DNA from: Pyrrhosoma nymphula
Lineage: Eukaryota; Arthropoda; Insecta; Odonata; Coenagrionidae
NCBI GenBank assembly: GCA_963573305.1
Contig: OY754327.1
Span: forward strand, 186,442,386-186,506,385
Direction of reading: 5' to 3'
Length of the DNA stretch: 64,000 nucleotides
Shown: positions 35,244-45,879 of the stretch, one piece after another
How the letters are laid out: the number at the start of each line of letters is the position of its first letter
Numbering within the stretch: the first letter of the stretch is position 1
Program-made: the position numbers and the translations under genes
The notes under the pieces: model-generated
What the model saw: only the letters and a program-made list of their open reading frames with translations
What the model was told of the DNA's origin: nothing
Databases searched by the model: none

Positions 35244-36637
35244 TCAGCCTCTGTCCTCTTCATCGGTGGAATTATAATCCACAACAGTTCCCATGTGTGG
35301 AGGAAGTAGAAGTGCCAAAACGTCGTTAGGGATCGTGCTGTTGTCCATTTTTGGTAGTTTACGAAGCGTGAATAAAAGAGGATCTGAAGACTGAGGAAGG
35401 ATGTGGAGGAGGTCTTCGTTAGTAATCTCTTTGTTCATTTTCCAGTGTGAAGTTCTCTATATCTTTTGCAAACTTTGTTTCTGGATTCTTGCGACTCTTC
35501 GGAAAAGTAGCCGATTGGGAGGTCTATATGGTATTAATTATGTCAGCACCATCAATTCGAATTTTATGCATTGTTACAGGCATCGGGTACCAGGAATAAA
35601 GTGTAAAGAAAATTTTAGCTGTAATTAGGCAGAGTTCCCTGAAAGTATTTGCATTCAACGCGTAATTTGATGATAAAGCACGAAGTATTACGCCCATAAG
35701 ATGAAGTAACTGCTGATCTACTCCGGTTATTTCTGCCGATTTTTCAGCCTCTTGAAAAAATCGGTGAGCAGTGTTGCCATCATTTGAATTCCCAAATCCT
35801 TGCTTTGGACGGTCGACAACCAAGCCCTTTAAATGCTTTTGTTATTTTTTTGGTTCTTTCCTCTAGTTCTTTCTTTTGAAAATGCGCCATTTTTGAAATG
35901 CGCAACACTTACCTATTTCCAGCTTGTAGCCAATATGAAGCATACATTCCAACGAATCCATCCATGGTGGGGAGAAATACCAAGAGATAGTCTCTCATGA
36001 TTAATGTCCCTTCTAATTATTTCATAGATAATATTCATTTGATGAGGCTGGCTTCCGCATACGTAACAAGTCTGGGATGATGAAGTATTTGTCAAATTAT
36101 TTATAACCTTGCCGTCTGCCATCGTTAAATGAAGTTGATACCTTACTAACACGTTGGAGCCAGCAATATTAAACTCCCTTTGTACCAGTCTGTCTATCTG
36201 ATTTTTATATATTTCTTTGTTTTTTATAATTCCTTTAATTTATCCTCCTATACAAATTCAAATTTAAGTGGTCGACATAGGTGTGGTGAAGATGGGCGTA
36301 GGTTTTGCCAGACTATTGTCGTTTTTGAATCATCTTCATGGGTAGACAACCGAAGAGGAACGAGAGAAGTAACTAAAAGACTTGATTCATTGAAATTATT
36401 ATGCAGAACCACCTGATTGTAATTGGAAAATCCTGACGTTCTGTCAAACCCCCACTTTGTAACAAGCTTCATATTTTTTAACTGTGACGGATTTAGTTGG
36501 GCAATAACTGGAGCCTTTGCTATGAGAAGACGCTCAGTAGTTTGATCAAGTAATGCCTGTAAATTCATTTTTGCTCCACTGGAAGATATTTCAATTCTCT
36601 CCATCGGGGGATAACACCTTTCTTTGGCCTTTAACAT
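35244..36637 (-). pseudogene. RAG1/Transib-core transposase, frameshifted
   Basis: Four minus-strand frames in order form one protein. 36637-36248 contains KWGFDRTSGFSNYNQ; Asp at 36445-36443 corresponds to RAG1 D600 in its CDGMGD context. 36152-35913 has LTMADGK, then CYVCG (RAG1 D708 and the Cys-x2-Cys zinc motif). 35823-35524 has NSNDGNTAHRFF and MPVTMHKIRIDGADII, paralleling RAG1 GNFARK and FHKTLAH. LPIGYFSEESQESRNK follows (35521-35474); the Glu at 35488-35486 corresponds to E962. 35438-35244 encodes the tail NEDLLHILPQSSDPLL. At least four frameshifts and one TAG break it (near 36250, 36222, 35830-35905, 35525 and 35439). The N-terminal third usual for the family is missing. Residue equivalences are from memory of RAG1. 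Confidence 0.85.
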
Positions 36638-36735
36638 TTAGTGCTTAGTTTTCTCATATGTTTATCTTGAAGTACATAACAACCAGGTTCCTGGTTACCG
36701 TAATATAATAGTAACGCAAATCGGATTCATTTTAA

Positions 36736-37526
36736 TCCATCCATTCATGTCAAATTGATACGGAAGGTAAATAGTGGCGTGTCAATTTTCATGAAAAACA
36801 AGTAATTATCTTTGAAAGTAAAACTGTATAATATACCGACTGAGATATATTATTTCATGCAATGAGTAAAATTATGAAATTACATAATTTCAGGCGATTT
36901 AACATCTCTGAGCAAGTTAACAGAACTCTACTTATCAGCACGGACTGCTCAGAGGGCACGCGTGAATGAGCAACTACCGGCAGCACCGCTGCCCGCGCTT
37001 CGAGATACAAAAGTCAATAGCTTAGAAAATGGCAATTAAAAGCACCAAAATCTTGTTCCATCCTATGCAAAAAGCCTTTCTCTTGCCTTAGCATATTGCC
37101 TCAACACTAGATATTGTAAGATTTTTTTTAAACCCCCAATTGATTCCGGGAAAGTGATTGACGTTGCACCGTTTAAGAAAATCTGGTCACCTTCACATAC
37201 GACGTTATGAAGAGACGAATTGGCAATGTTGGAATACTAAACAGATGTTAAAATAAGTAAATCACCTAATGTATCAAGGAAATGTATTTATTACGAGTTG
37301 TAATTTGATTCCCTTTTCCAGCGTGAAAAATCGATTTTCAAGCGGTGGCGCTGATCCCCAAGATGTATGTCTGTAATTTTAGGACATGGGTCAACAAACA
37401 ATGAAAATTCATTCGTTTTATGATGAATTAATCATTTTTCTTTACTGTAAGACCATGTAACACCTAAATTTAACTATTTGAAAAAATCGATTTTTGGCCG
37501 CGAAAGTGGGTTCTCAGACCACTGTG
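36736..37526 (-). repeat. Right terminal inverted repeat (791 bp)
   Basis: It mirrors 34023-34813 and ends CCACTGTG at 37526. No transposase reading frame extends into it. Confidence 0.92.
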
Positions 37527-37531
37527 CGACG
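37527..37531. repeat. Target-site duplication, right (CGACG)
   Basis: Identical to 34018-34022. Confidence 0.9.
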
Positions 37532-37539
37532 GTAGCATG

Positions 37540-38390
37540 ACCGCCGAAACATCGAACACATAAATTGAAGTATAGGATACATGAGGGCTGTTTTATTGCA
37601 AGCCGATACAAAACCACCGTCTCCCCCCGCCAAGGATGCCACGAAACGTTGACGTATAAAGCGAACATGCAGACAAATACAAATTAATGTCTCCCTTGAG
37701 ATAAAAATGACAATCGCAACTTCAAGGATGAATAGCTAATACATATAGCAACTAAATGTAAACAAAATAGCAAGTTCGACGCGGTTCATGTTTTCAGAAA
37801 AACACGACTGAAGTTTTCAAAAGAAAAATACATGCACTAAATTGAAAAGTTTTATTTAATGACATCAAAATATTATGCACCTTTGCTTTTTCTTTCAAAA
37901 GAACATTTGTGCTGTGTTGTATAATGCTTCCGGAGATATCGAGAACCACTCAAACATAAATTAACGCGAACCTCAATTGTTCATACTTCCGTATCTGAGG
38001 CATCGGATGCATATTTTGCAAAACAATTAGGCAAGGCCAAAAATGTGGTAAAACGAAATAGGTCGAAATGAGAGAGGCCAACGGCATTATCGGTCCTTTT
38101 TTCGTCGTTTTTACACGTAATTATCCAAAAGGGAAAATAAGAAACCGCCGGGGAAAAATTTCTTTCGCTGCGTTGTAAAGAACCGACGTACTTATCGTGA
38201 ATATTAAGAAACGTGATCAAAGTTCCCAAGTTCAAGAACACATTGAACACATAAGTAGAAGAATAGGATAGTTAGGATTTCGTATTACTGTGAGGCACAG
38301 GTGAAGTCTCCTTTTATTTTTCTTTTATCCATTTCCTTCGTCTCTGGATATGTCCTCCACCTGAAATGACTTATTTATTACCTCTATCTT
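37540..38390. other. Unassigned DNA
   Basis: The minus frame at 38250-37981 (89 codons) is fairly protein-like in composition but matches nothing I know. Confidence 0.45.
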
Positions 38391-38423
38391 TATTTCTTTA
38401 TTTCTTTATATATATAAAAGTCA

Positions 38424-38451
38424 ATGTATGTATGTATGTATGTATGTATGT
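38424..38451. repeat. (ATGT)n microsatellite
   Basis: Seven tandem tetranucleotides lie in the Helitron-like 5' header. Confidence 0.9.
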
Positions 38452-39580
38452 TCCACATCTCCTCCTAAACCACAGGACCGATTTTGATGAAATTTGGAAC
38501 TCATATTTATTACTGGTAGAAAACAAACACTGCAGGGTTCAATTAACCGAAACCCTTTTTTTTCAGGGTTAAGGGTGTGATCCTTAGTAATATATAAAAA
38601 TGCAATGGTCTCTGTCTGTCTGTTGCTCCATCACGCAAAAACTACTAGACCGATTGAGCTGAAATTTGGCATGTAGATAGAATAAATATCTGGTTGTATT
38701 ATATGCTATATTAAAAAGCCCTAAGGGCCCCTAAAGGCCCCCGAAGGTCCCCCCTGGTGGTCCATGCTAAGCATTGTGTTCGGTGCAGTGGTTTCATTTT
38801 TTTATTTTTAAAAGTATATTCACTCAAGATATAGGGCTGGATTTTTTTTATCGGATGGCTGAATAAATACAATTTCTAATTTTATCAATCGATTTTCTTC
38901 TACGCTCCGTATTTGCCTGAAATTCATGTTTTCAGTTGAAAAATCTCACATTTTCCCTGAAATCAACAATAACATATTTCCTTGACAACCAGAGATTTTA
39001 ATTTGATGGAATATTCACGCCTCTAGCATTTTAATATCACGCTTTCCTGCAGGCCCATGATAGTACGTAGAAACAAAATCCGTATAAGGAGAGCCCATAG
39101 TCCCAAGGCCCCCATGAAATATTGCTTCGGGGGGTAATCGTTAAATTCAATGCATATTTAACAAGTATACTCTTCAACGTCTACCCTCAAAGTAGCTCTC
39201 AAAGGGGCATATATATGGGAGAACACTTACGTAGTAAACGTTACACATAAAGGAATAATAGACAACACACTTAAATGAATATATACGTGCAGCGAATATC
39301 AATGGTAATAATGCCTCTGTTGCTACAACAAACACGGCGTTGTTTATTATCGTTTAGTGCTCAGGTGTATTACACGTAGTGAAACCGTCTGCCTCTCATT
39401 ACGATCGCGAACTGTTTTTAGACCAGTTCCCACATCAGTAACGTCACGAATTATTTATACGTTTAAAAGTGTTAATGTGCAGTTAACTTAGGTACATTCA
39501 CTCAATCATCGAGTTGCCTATTCTAGACTCTCACTTGCCGCTGTGTTTCCGTTCCTTGGACTTAAAAATATATCCATCAA

Positions 39581-39705
39581 CATGCCTAATAGAAAATAGA
39601 GTAACCTTTTGAAAAAATCTTCTAAAGAAAAATGAATGTCTTATTTGCGAGAAAATGAACCCTTGAAAGAAAAACGACAAAGGTTAGACTTGGATGGTCA
39701 AAAGA
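39581..39705 (+). pseudogene. Helitron protein N-terminal remnant
   Basis: From an ATG at about 39581 the frame reads MPNRK, stop, SNLLKKSSKEK, stop, MSYLRENEPLKEKRQRLDL. This Lys/Arg/Glu-rich opening resembles the start of arthropod Helitron-encoded proteins. It is low-complexity and would be weak alone; its place between the headers and the conserved motif at 40.3 kb supports it. Confidence 0.45.
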
Positions 39706-40309
39706 CATGCCCACCAGCGATCTCATGGGATTCTTCCCGTGGTGTTTCTCGGGTTACGCTAAGATCCGCACAAATTACATCCTTACCCAACATACAGACG
39801 GGTAACCAGCTCTAAATCTGGTTCAAATACAGACTCATCTGTTTCAAACCTTCAGTCTGCTTTTAGATGGTGGAAATTATAATGACGTCACTACATGCTT
39901 CTGATCCGAAAGAAGAACGGAAATTCTACGCAATTAACGACATTTGTGCATGAAAATCGACAAGTGCACAAAGAATCACCATAAATGTTTTATTTATCAA
40001 CCGAAACCAATTATTATGGCTATGCCGAAGGCGCAGTCCCATTGATGGAGGATTCATAGTTCAATTAAACATGGCTTCTGCTGCCATTACTCTTCTTGAC
40101 GTGTCAACCGCTGGATTGTACTCTTCTGTCCAATCCTGATTAAGATAATCAACGCACATATCAACGTTGAATAGTGCAACTGAATTAAGTCATGGAATGC
40201 AAATATATGTATGTACACAAGGGAAGCGATCAAGCTGTTAATCACTCAGAAGACGGCTCAAGAGAACCGTAGGGACGAGGTGACATTCTATCGACCTTAG
40301 CTATTTAGG

Positions 40310-40431
40310 TAGTAATGAGTCTGCATGGCCGATTTTTGGGTTTCCCGTGCATGAAAGTGGACCAATAATCACTCATCTCTCCGTGCACCAGGAAAATGGT
40401 CAGCGTGTCTACTACAACTAACACAACATAC
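40310..40431 (+). pseudogene. Helitron replicase/helicase remnant
   Basis: One open stretch reads SNESAWPIFGFPVHESGP followed by THLSVHQENGQRVYY. This matches the conserved segment E-A-x-WRIxxF-x(n)-V-x-x-LxVHLxxxQ-x-VxF that follows the Rep domain in Helitron proteins. A TAA follows directly at 40430. The flanking Rep and PIF1 helicase domains are gone. Confidence 0.75.
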
Positions 40432-41192
40432 AAGATAGGTTACGAACTCCTCAAATGACCACGCTGACAGTTTTTCTTTAGACTTTGCGGTTTTATTATA
40501 AAAAATAAGTTTAATGTTTTTCACACCCGTTGAATTTCAACGGGTATCTTCCGCTCGTATCTAATAAATATCGTGAACGCTACTATCTAAAAACCAATAT
40601 CCTGCTACCTACAGTGATAAATGAGGTATCATTTTAAACGTTGAATTTACCTGCTTCTGACGAAAAATACAATCTCAATCTCATATTTCACTATTTACCA
40701 TTTAATTTGACTTAAAAGTTTCGATAAACTCTCTTGCCTGTATTGTATTCATATGTTTTGTATATTTTTGCAAGAAAACAAAAATAAAGAAAGTACTTTA
40801 TGATACACCTTCTTCACTATTTAAAACCCAATTACACCGTTTCCTTAACATACTTATTCCCTGATAGCGTGAAAATGCGAAATTTTCGCACGGGTTACCT
40901 AGTCCTACTATATTCATGGATCTCTGCATTCCGGTGACTTATTTAACAACATCACAGTACCATTATGAAGTGTGGTAAGTTTAGTACATATTTAAAATAT
41001 AACTCGGTGCACCAATGTTACATAGCAATGTAGGATATCTCATTTCTGTCATTTTTCCTCCCTATAATATCCCGTATAGATTCCAAAATGCCTGAAACAG
41101 TAAACCTGTAATCCTCAAATAATTCATAATTTATTGTGATAAATGGTAATTATATATATTTCTGCTATGTTTGCTATGCTTATATAGATATA

Positions 41193-41600
41193 TCATCATC
41201 ATCATTGGTGCATCTGCCCGTAGATAGGTATCAACGGTAGCGTTGTCTCCACAGCATTCTGTCCTGGGCCTCTCTCTTCATCTCTGCATAACTCCTTCCT
41301 TCTTTTATATCCCTCAGAATTCCGTGCCTCCTCCTTCCTCTTCCTCTCTTCCCTTCTATTATTATTTTCTGTAGGCTGTTATTCCTTAAAATATGTCCAA
41401 TCCATTTTGCCTTTCTCTTTTCAATTTCTCTCAGTATACCTCTTTCTTCTCCAATCCTCCTTAGCACTTCTTCATTCGTGATCATATTTTTCCATCCAAT
41501 CTTCTCCATTCGTCACCATAACCACATTTCAAATCTTTCTAAGTACTTTTATTCTCTCTTCTTCAACGTCCAGGTTTCGCATAAGAATTCCATTAAGAAT
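41193..41600 (-). pseudogene. Non-LTR retrotransposon ORF2 3' end
   Basis: The minus frame 41509-41231 reads NEEVLRRIGEERGILREIEK, then KAKWIGHILRNN and an EGKRGRGRRR stretch, ending with MKREAQDRMLWRQRYR. This is the classic tail of insect endonuclease/reverse-transcriptase polyproteins. CETWTLKKRE just upstream (in another frame, around 41575-41548) extends it. The 3' end is an ATG microsatellite (plus-strand ATCATCATCATC, 41193-41204). The 5' part is lost. Confidence 0.8.
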
Positions 41601-41643
41601 TTCTTTTTCATATATAGATATGCATATATGAAAAAGAAATTCC
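41594..41643. repeat. Short palindromic hairpin
   Basis: AATTTCTTTTTCATATAT and its exact complement flank an 8-base loop, immediately at the 5' break of the truncated non-LTR copy. It may be a foldback created at retrotransposon insertion. Confidence 0.65.
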
Positions 41644-41689
41644 AACGGTGTGAAACTCCGCCGCATGTTTTTTTTTTTAATTCTTGGTC

Positions 41690-42010
41690 ATCACCTGCCG
41701 CGCACCAGTCGCGGGTCAAAGGGTCGACGCCGCCGGTGCGTGCTGTCTCATCACCACACAGCACGGGGATGATGACGGGGGTCATAATGGGAAGTCGTTC
41801 GGCCGTGGGGGAGGAGGGGATGGGGGGGAGGGAGGGGTTTGGTCCATGCGTCTATCTGCAAATTTGCCTCCGAGGCACAAGGTGGGGGAGATTAATTTCT
41901 CCCCGCCGCCGAGAGATGGCACGGCGGCCGTCGGGTGTCCGCTCGCCCCCCACCACCCCCTACAGCATATTAGTCCCTCCCCCCCCATCCCTCCCATCTC
42001 CCTGTCCCAA
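41690..42010. other. GC-rich low-complexity block
   Basis: CpG-containing G-rich sequence (41805-41840) is followed by C-rich sequence (41945-41995). The overlapping frames have no domain. Confidence 0.5.
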
Positions 42011-42317
42011 GCGTTGTGTCAACTCTTTATCGATTCTCGCATTGAAACTCATTAAATATGAAATAATGGCGGTTCAATCGCTGGGGGTGGGGAACATCGG
42101 CTTCCGACACAGGAGACAGATAACCCATCCAAGCAATTATGTAATGATGATGGGTTGAGTTGAGACATTACACGTTTTCACCAACGCCAATAGAAAATAT
42201 AACACCGCCTTCCTTGATAACACGGCTCATCTGAAGGAAAAATTCCAAGATATTCGCAAATGAATCAAATCATAGGAGCTGGTGCTTTAGTCTCAGAATA
42301 GATCACTACGTCAATGT

Positions 42318-42870
42318 AATAATAATAATAAATATATTTATTGCTCCATCAAGTTTTTGTACACATTATATACCATTAAACACATACTGGAGCTTTAGGT
42401 GATCCCTAAGGCATTTGCCTGTTGGTGGAGTCACCTTCAAAATATCATAGTAATACTAGCACAAGTTTTTTTTTTACTACATATAACAAAATGTCTCCAG
42501 TTGGAAAGAGAAACTCTTTATAACATAAACATAATATACATAAAAAAAGGAATAGAAATAAACACACAAAAGTACAAAACAGGATATTAATAGCAAACAA
42601 CCTCTAAAAAAAGATCCCTAATCATATTTCCGCTAGTAAATAGCCAGAGTTTCACCTGCTTTTGGAAAGTATTGATGCTACAACTGACTTTGATACTCTG
42701 TGGTAAGCTATTGAAATTTTTGGCCCCAAATAAAGAAAGCATCTTTTGAAAAGGGTTATATTTGGTTTGGGCAAAACATATGAATCATTTTTCCGCAGAT
42801 GGTATGTGGGAAAATACAAATCCAATAAAGCTAGCTCTTCGCAGAATTGATATGGCATGAAACTAGATCA
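42318..42870 (-). pseudogene. Non-LTR retrotransposon 3' end with TTA tail
   Basis: The minus frame 42858-42652 reads LYFPTYHLRKNDSYVLPKPN and then LFKRCFLYLGPKI. After a frameshift the next frame gives FNSLPQSIKVS, INTFQKQVKLWL. This is the usual C-terminus (R..yxLPxP+t...+.SFxYxGxKxWNxLPxxI+) of CR1/Jockey-type ORF2. About 280 bp of 3' UTR follows, ending in a (TTA)n tail that is (TAA)n on the plus strand near 42320. It is truncated at its 5' side. Confidence 0.8.
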
Positions 42871-42879
42871 GAATGGGTT

Positions 42880-43860
42880 TTTCATCCTGGCCTATTTAAT
42901 CTCTGCGACGCCGATTGGAAGTGAGAAAGGAGTCGTTTAAGACCGATTCACTCGATGTATGTTATGCCCTTGCGAGGAATACGATTGCGACAACACACAC
43001 CGACAAAATTAGAGCGTGGACTTTCCTGAGGACTTGTGTTCGCCCACTTGCGCAAGTCGACGCGTGTTCACGTTGCAATTTTGAAGGATTATTTTTTCTC
43101 ACGGATCTATTCACACAGGTACTTGCATGAATGTTGAAACGTGCATTAAAAAATAAGTAACGCGGTAAAGTTATATTCTTTTCATTTGAATTCATTAAGG
43201 TCACTATACATCCAAATGCAACAAATATGAACATATTGCATTGATATGTTTCGATTGGACCCTATCGAGTCCCGTGGAAGAGAGAGAGTGGCGAGGGGGA
43301 GGAAGAGGGAGTGGGGAGGACATGCTCAGAAATGACGTCAAAGGTCCTGCAGAGGGCTGCGAATGAAAGACAAGTGACGTCAAGAACCTCACGCTCCTAG
43401 TTCATAAGATTCGGTTGGAATAAAAAGCTTCTTTCTCGGTCTAAAGTATAGGCACATCAGTGTTTCCCTGTCCAGCGAGAAAGTCTACGAACGTAATGGT
43501 TCATTGTTAATTGGAAGATATAAAACACTCGCAATGAGTCCGCGTTTAATTATGCGATCTGCAGTTCGCCGCGCGATCGCAAGAGGCCGGGCAAAGTCGT
43601 CTCCGTCTTCGTTTGTACAGGATTCAGTTTGCTGCTGCCTTTATATTCCCTTTTCAGCTCAAAACTCCCTGGACTAGGGAAAGCTTTTAAGGGCGGGGGT
43701 TACTTGTGTGCTTTTTTTATTTAGGTCGTTGCGTTTATATTATATAAATTACTATTGTTTTTCTTTTTCTTTTCTCATTGCTCCCGGGATTTTATTATTA
43801 TTTTTTTGTAACACATGAAATAAATGATTTATTTATTATATTATGTATTTTAATTTTTCT
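42880..43860. other. Unassigned DNA
   Basis: Nothing recognisable; short frames only. Confidence 0.5.
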
Positions 43861-43861
43861 G

Positions 43862-43865
<4 letters not shown>

Positions 43866-43922
<57 letters not shown>
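43866..43922. repeat. (AT)n microsatellite
   Basis: An uninterrupted AT dinucleotide run of about 56 bp. Confidence 0.95.
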
Positions 43923-43925
<3 letters not shown>

Positions 43926-43933
43926 AAAAATAA

Positions 43934-44004
43934 TTTATTTATATTTATTTATTTATTTATTTATTTATTTATATTTATTTATTTATTTATTTATTTATTT
44001 ATAC
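43934..44004. repeat. (TTTA)n microsatellite
   Basis: About 70 bp of TTTA tetranucleotides with two interruptions, directly following the AT run. Confidence 0.95.
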
Positions 44005-44009
44005 ATATC

Positions 44010-45315
44010 AATCCCTTTTTGATCTTTTCTCAAAACATGGATGTGGTGTAGTGGTTGTTTAGATTTGTGAGAGGATGTTAATTTATTATTTAGTTTTCTG
44101 CAAATCAGGTAAGTACTGGGGGTTCGAGATATCTTGGAGGCTGAGAGGCTTTAAGGTTGGTTGGTCGGTGATTGGGTGGAGATAGTCAAGAGGTTGGGAG
44201 GGTCTAGGTGAATGATTGAAGGCGTCGCCGGGTGGTCACAAGTAAATGGGGGGCTGCTTGCAAAAAATCACGTGGTTTCACCGACGCGAGACGTCTGGCG
44301 TGCACTTCCGGCTCGGCCATTCCAACGCCAATGGAACCACAGCTTATAAAGTGTGTTGGAAAACAGAATAAAAGTAATTTCATTGCACAGCCACCATGAG
44401 GCGTCGACGCTGCGAGCAAAAAGACGACGCCCCTGGAGTGTGGACCGCGGCCGTCGCGACGCCCCTCGTGAGTCCCGCAAGGGGAAGGAGGCTCGTCCGC
44501 TGATGACGACGGCCAGCGCGGCGAATTCTTCCTCGAGGAGGCATGCACATTAATGTGCGTATTAATCCCTTCAAGAGGGCTCCCCCGGTGCCAATGCCAG
44601 GGAACGCTAATGGTTCTATTTTTGGCCAGAGCTTTGTCTGCAAAAGATTGGATTTGTCGTTTAACTTCACTGTTATATCCTTAATGCAATTAGAGGACAA
44701 TGTAAACATAAGAAAAACGATGAAACATGACATTTAAGAGGAAATGTTAGATGTGTTAATATATTCATGATACCTTTATAATCTAAAGTTTGGCTCACAA
44801 TATTACTTTTTTCGTAATGTTGGAAATTATTGGCTGTTAAAAGACTATAAAAGCAGTGTCTCTCAAATATTCACAGCCAATTCTTCTTACTTGGGTAACA
44901 AACCTTAACATTCTCGTCTAATCGGATGAGGAGCTCAAAAGAGTTGAGGCGCTCAATGGGAAAGCCACACTGCCCTCCCTCGGAAGATGGGTGGTGTCGG
45001 CCGAAAGGCGCATCGGGCTCACCAAACGCCCTCTGTCATCGCCGCCTCCTCCTCCTCTGATGCTTGCCCCCGCTATATCATCTCTCTCTCTCCCTCCATC
45101 TCATTGGGGCTGCGAAATAAATCCCTCATGTTTCGTGTCCCTCGGAGGCTATCCCTGAATACTATCTATCTACTATCACGGAGGCTATCCCACGACCAAC
45201 CCAGCTCCTTGCCGCGTCCCCGGCCGAACGATGGTGGCACTCGCGCAAACAAAAGAAGAGTGCTGTAGTTCGCGCCACTCGGGAGGTAGGCTTTTTGAGT
45301 TTCCCTACCTTCCCT
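44010..45315. other. Unassigned DNA with CpG-rich part
   Basis: About 44200-44550 is CpG-rich with overlapping frames on both strands. Around 45138-45200 CGGAGGCTATCCC occurs twice. No gene or element is recognised. Confidence 0.45.
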
Positions 45316-45318
45316 CTT

Positions 45319-45878
45319 TTAAGGAGGTTCCGCCGCGACTGTGTGAGTCATAACAAATACTAAATTCCACATTTTTGATATTTTGCCAAAAATCCTGGTT
45401 TCGCTGATGGAATGCGTTACCTATGGAAAAGTAAAAGTAAGGTAGTAAAAATACAGTTTATCCCACGAATGTATTTTAAATGAGTACTTTTTCCCAGCCA
45501 TAGGAGCCGACTGCAGCGCCATTTCCTACGAATTACCGGACTTTGACTTCAATTACGGCATTAATTCCCCAATAACTATTAAATAAGGTGGTAAGATACC
45601 TATATTTTATTTTTATTCAATTTCTCTGGATATGTTCCTTCTTAGAAACATTTTTCCGCGAAAATGGCATTTATATTTTATGGAAAAATACTATTTTTCT
45701 CCGTGTTTCGCTCATTCTCCCATTAAACACCATGTAATTTCAAGTTCAATTATAGAATAAATTAGCGCGGAAAGGTAACATTTTGTTGCTCACATCAGAT
45801 AGAGTACAAGTTTTTCTATAAATAGACAAAATATGAATAGAATGACATTTAAGTGATTGTACGGTGGAACCACCTTAC
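45319..45878. mobile_element. TTAA-target non-autonomous transposon, copy 1
   Basis: The body is 552 bp (45323-45874). It starts GGAGGTTCCGCCG and ends CGGTGGAACCACC, imperfect inverted repeats. It is flanked by TTAA on the left and TTAC on the right (one mutation). TTAA duplication and this size fit a piggyBac-type MITE, although the tips do not start CCC. The same unit, about 85% alike by eye, recurs in the same orientation at 47071-47633. No coding capacity. Confidence 0.75.
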
Positions 45879-45879
45879 A

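Larger units (their letters stand above)
34023..37526 (-). mobile_element. Transib/RAG1-like DNA transposon, 3,504 bp
   Basis: The element is bounded by the exact 5-bp duplication CGACG and by 791-bp inverted repeats (34023-34813 and 36736-37526) that show no difference in my eye comparison. Both tips begin CACAGTGG. The interior (34814-36735) encodes a disrupted minus-strand transposase related to the RAG1 core. Heptamer-like tips, the 5-bp GC-rich duplication and the RAG1-like motifs together place it in or beside the Transib superfamily. The very long repeats are unusual, because typical Transib repeats are tens of bases. About 430 bp at 34814-35243 has no assigned role. The perfect repeats and duplication suggest recent insertion. 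Confidence 0.92.
38400..40902 (+). mobile_element. Decayed Helitron
   Basis: The 3' end is canonical for a Helitron: a GCGAAATTTTCGC hairpin (40878-40890), then CTAG at 40899-40902 followed by T. The 5' part has the arthropod Helitron header TATATATAAAAGTCAATGTATG followed by GACCGATTTTGATGAAATTTGG (38406-38490). A second header of the same type (TATATAAAAATGCAATGG then GACCGATTGAGCTGAAATTTGG) lies at 38592-38670. About 39580 begins an ORF1-like start with two early stops. A helicase-protein remnant sits at 40310-40431. Most of the Rep/helicase is deleted, so it is non-autonomous now. Confidence 0.75.

Noticed and set aside
37981..38250. 89-codon minus frame of protein-like composition
   Set aside because: No recognised motif; a search would be needed before calling it a gene.
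43866..44004. Possible CRISPR-like or satellite array
   Set aside because: It is simply adjacent AT and TTTA microsatellites without spacers.
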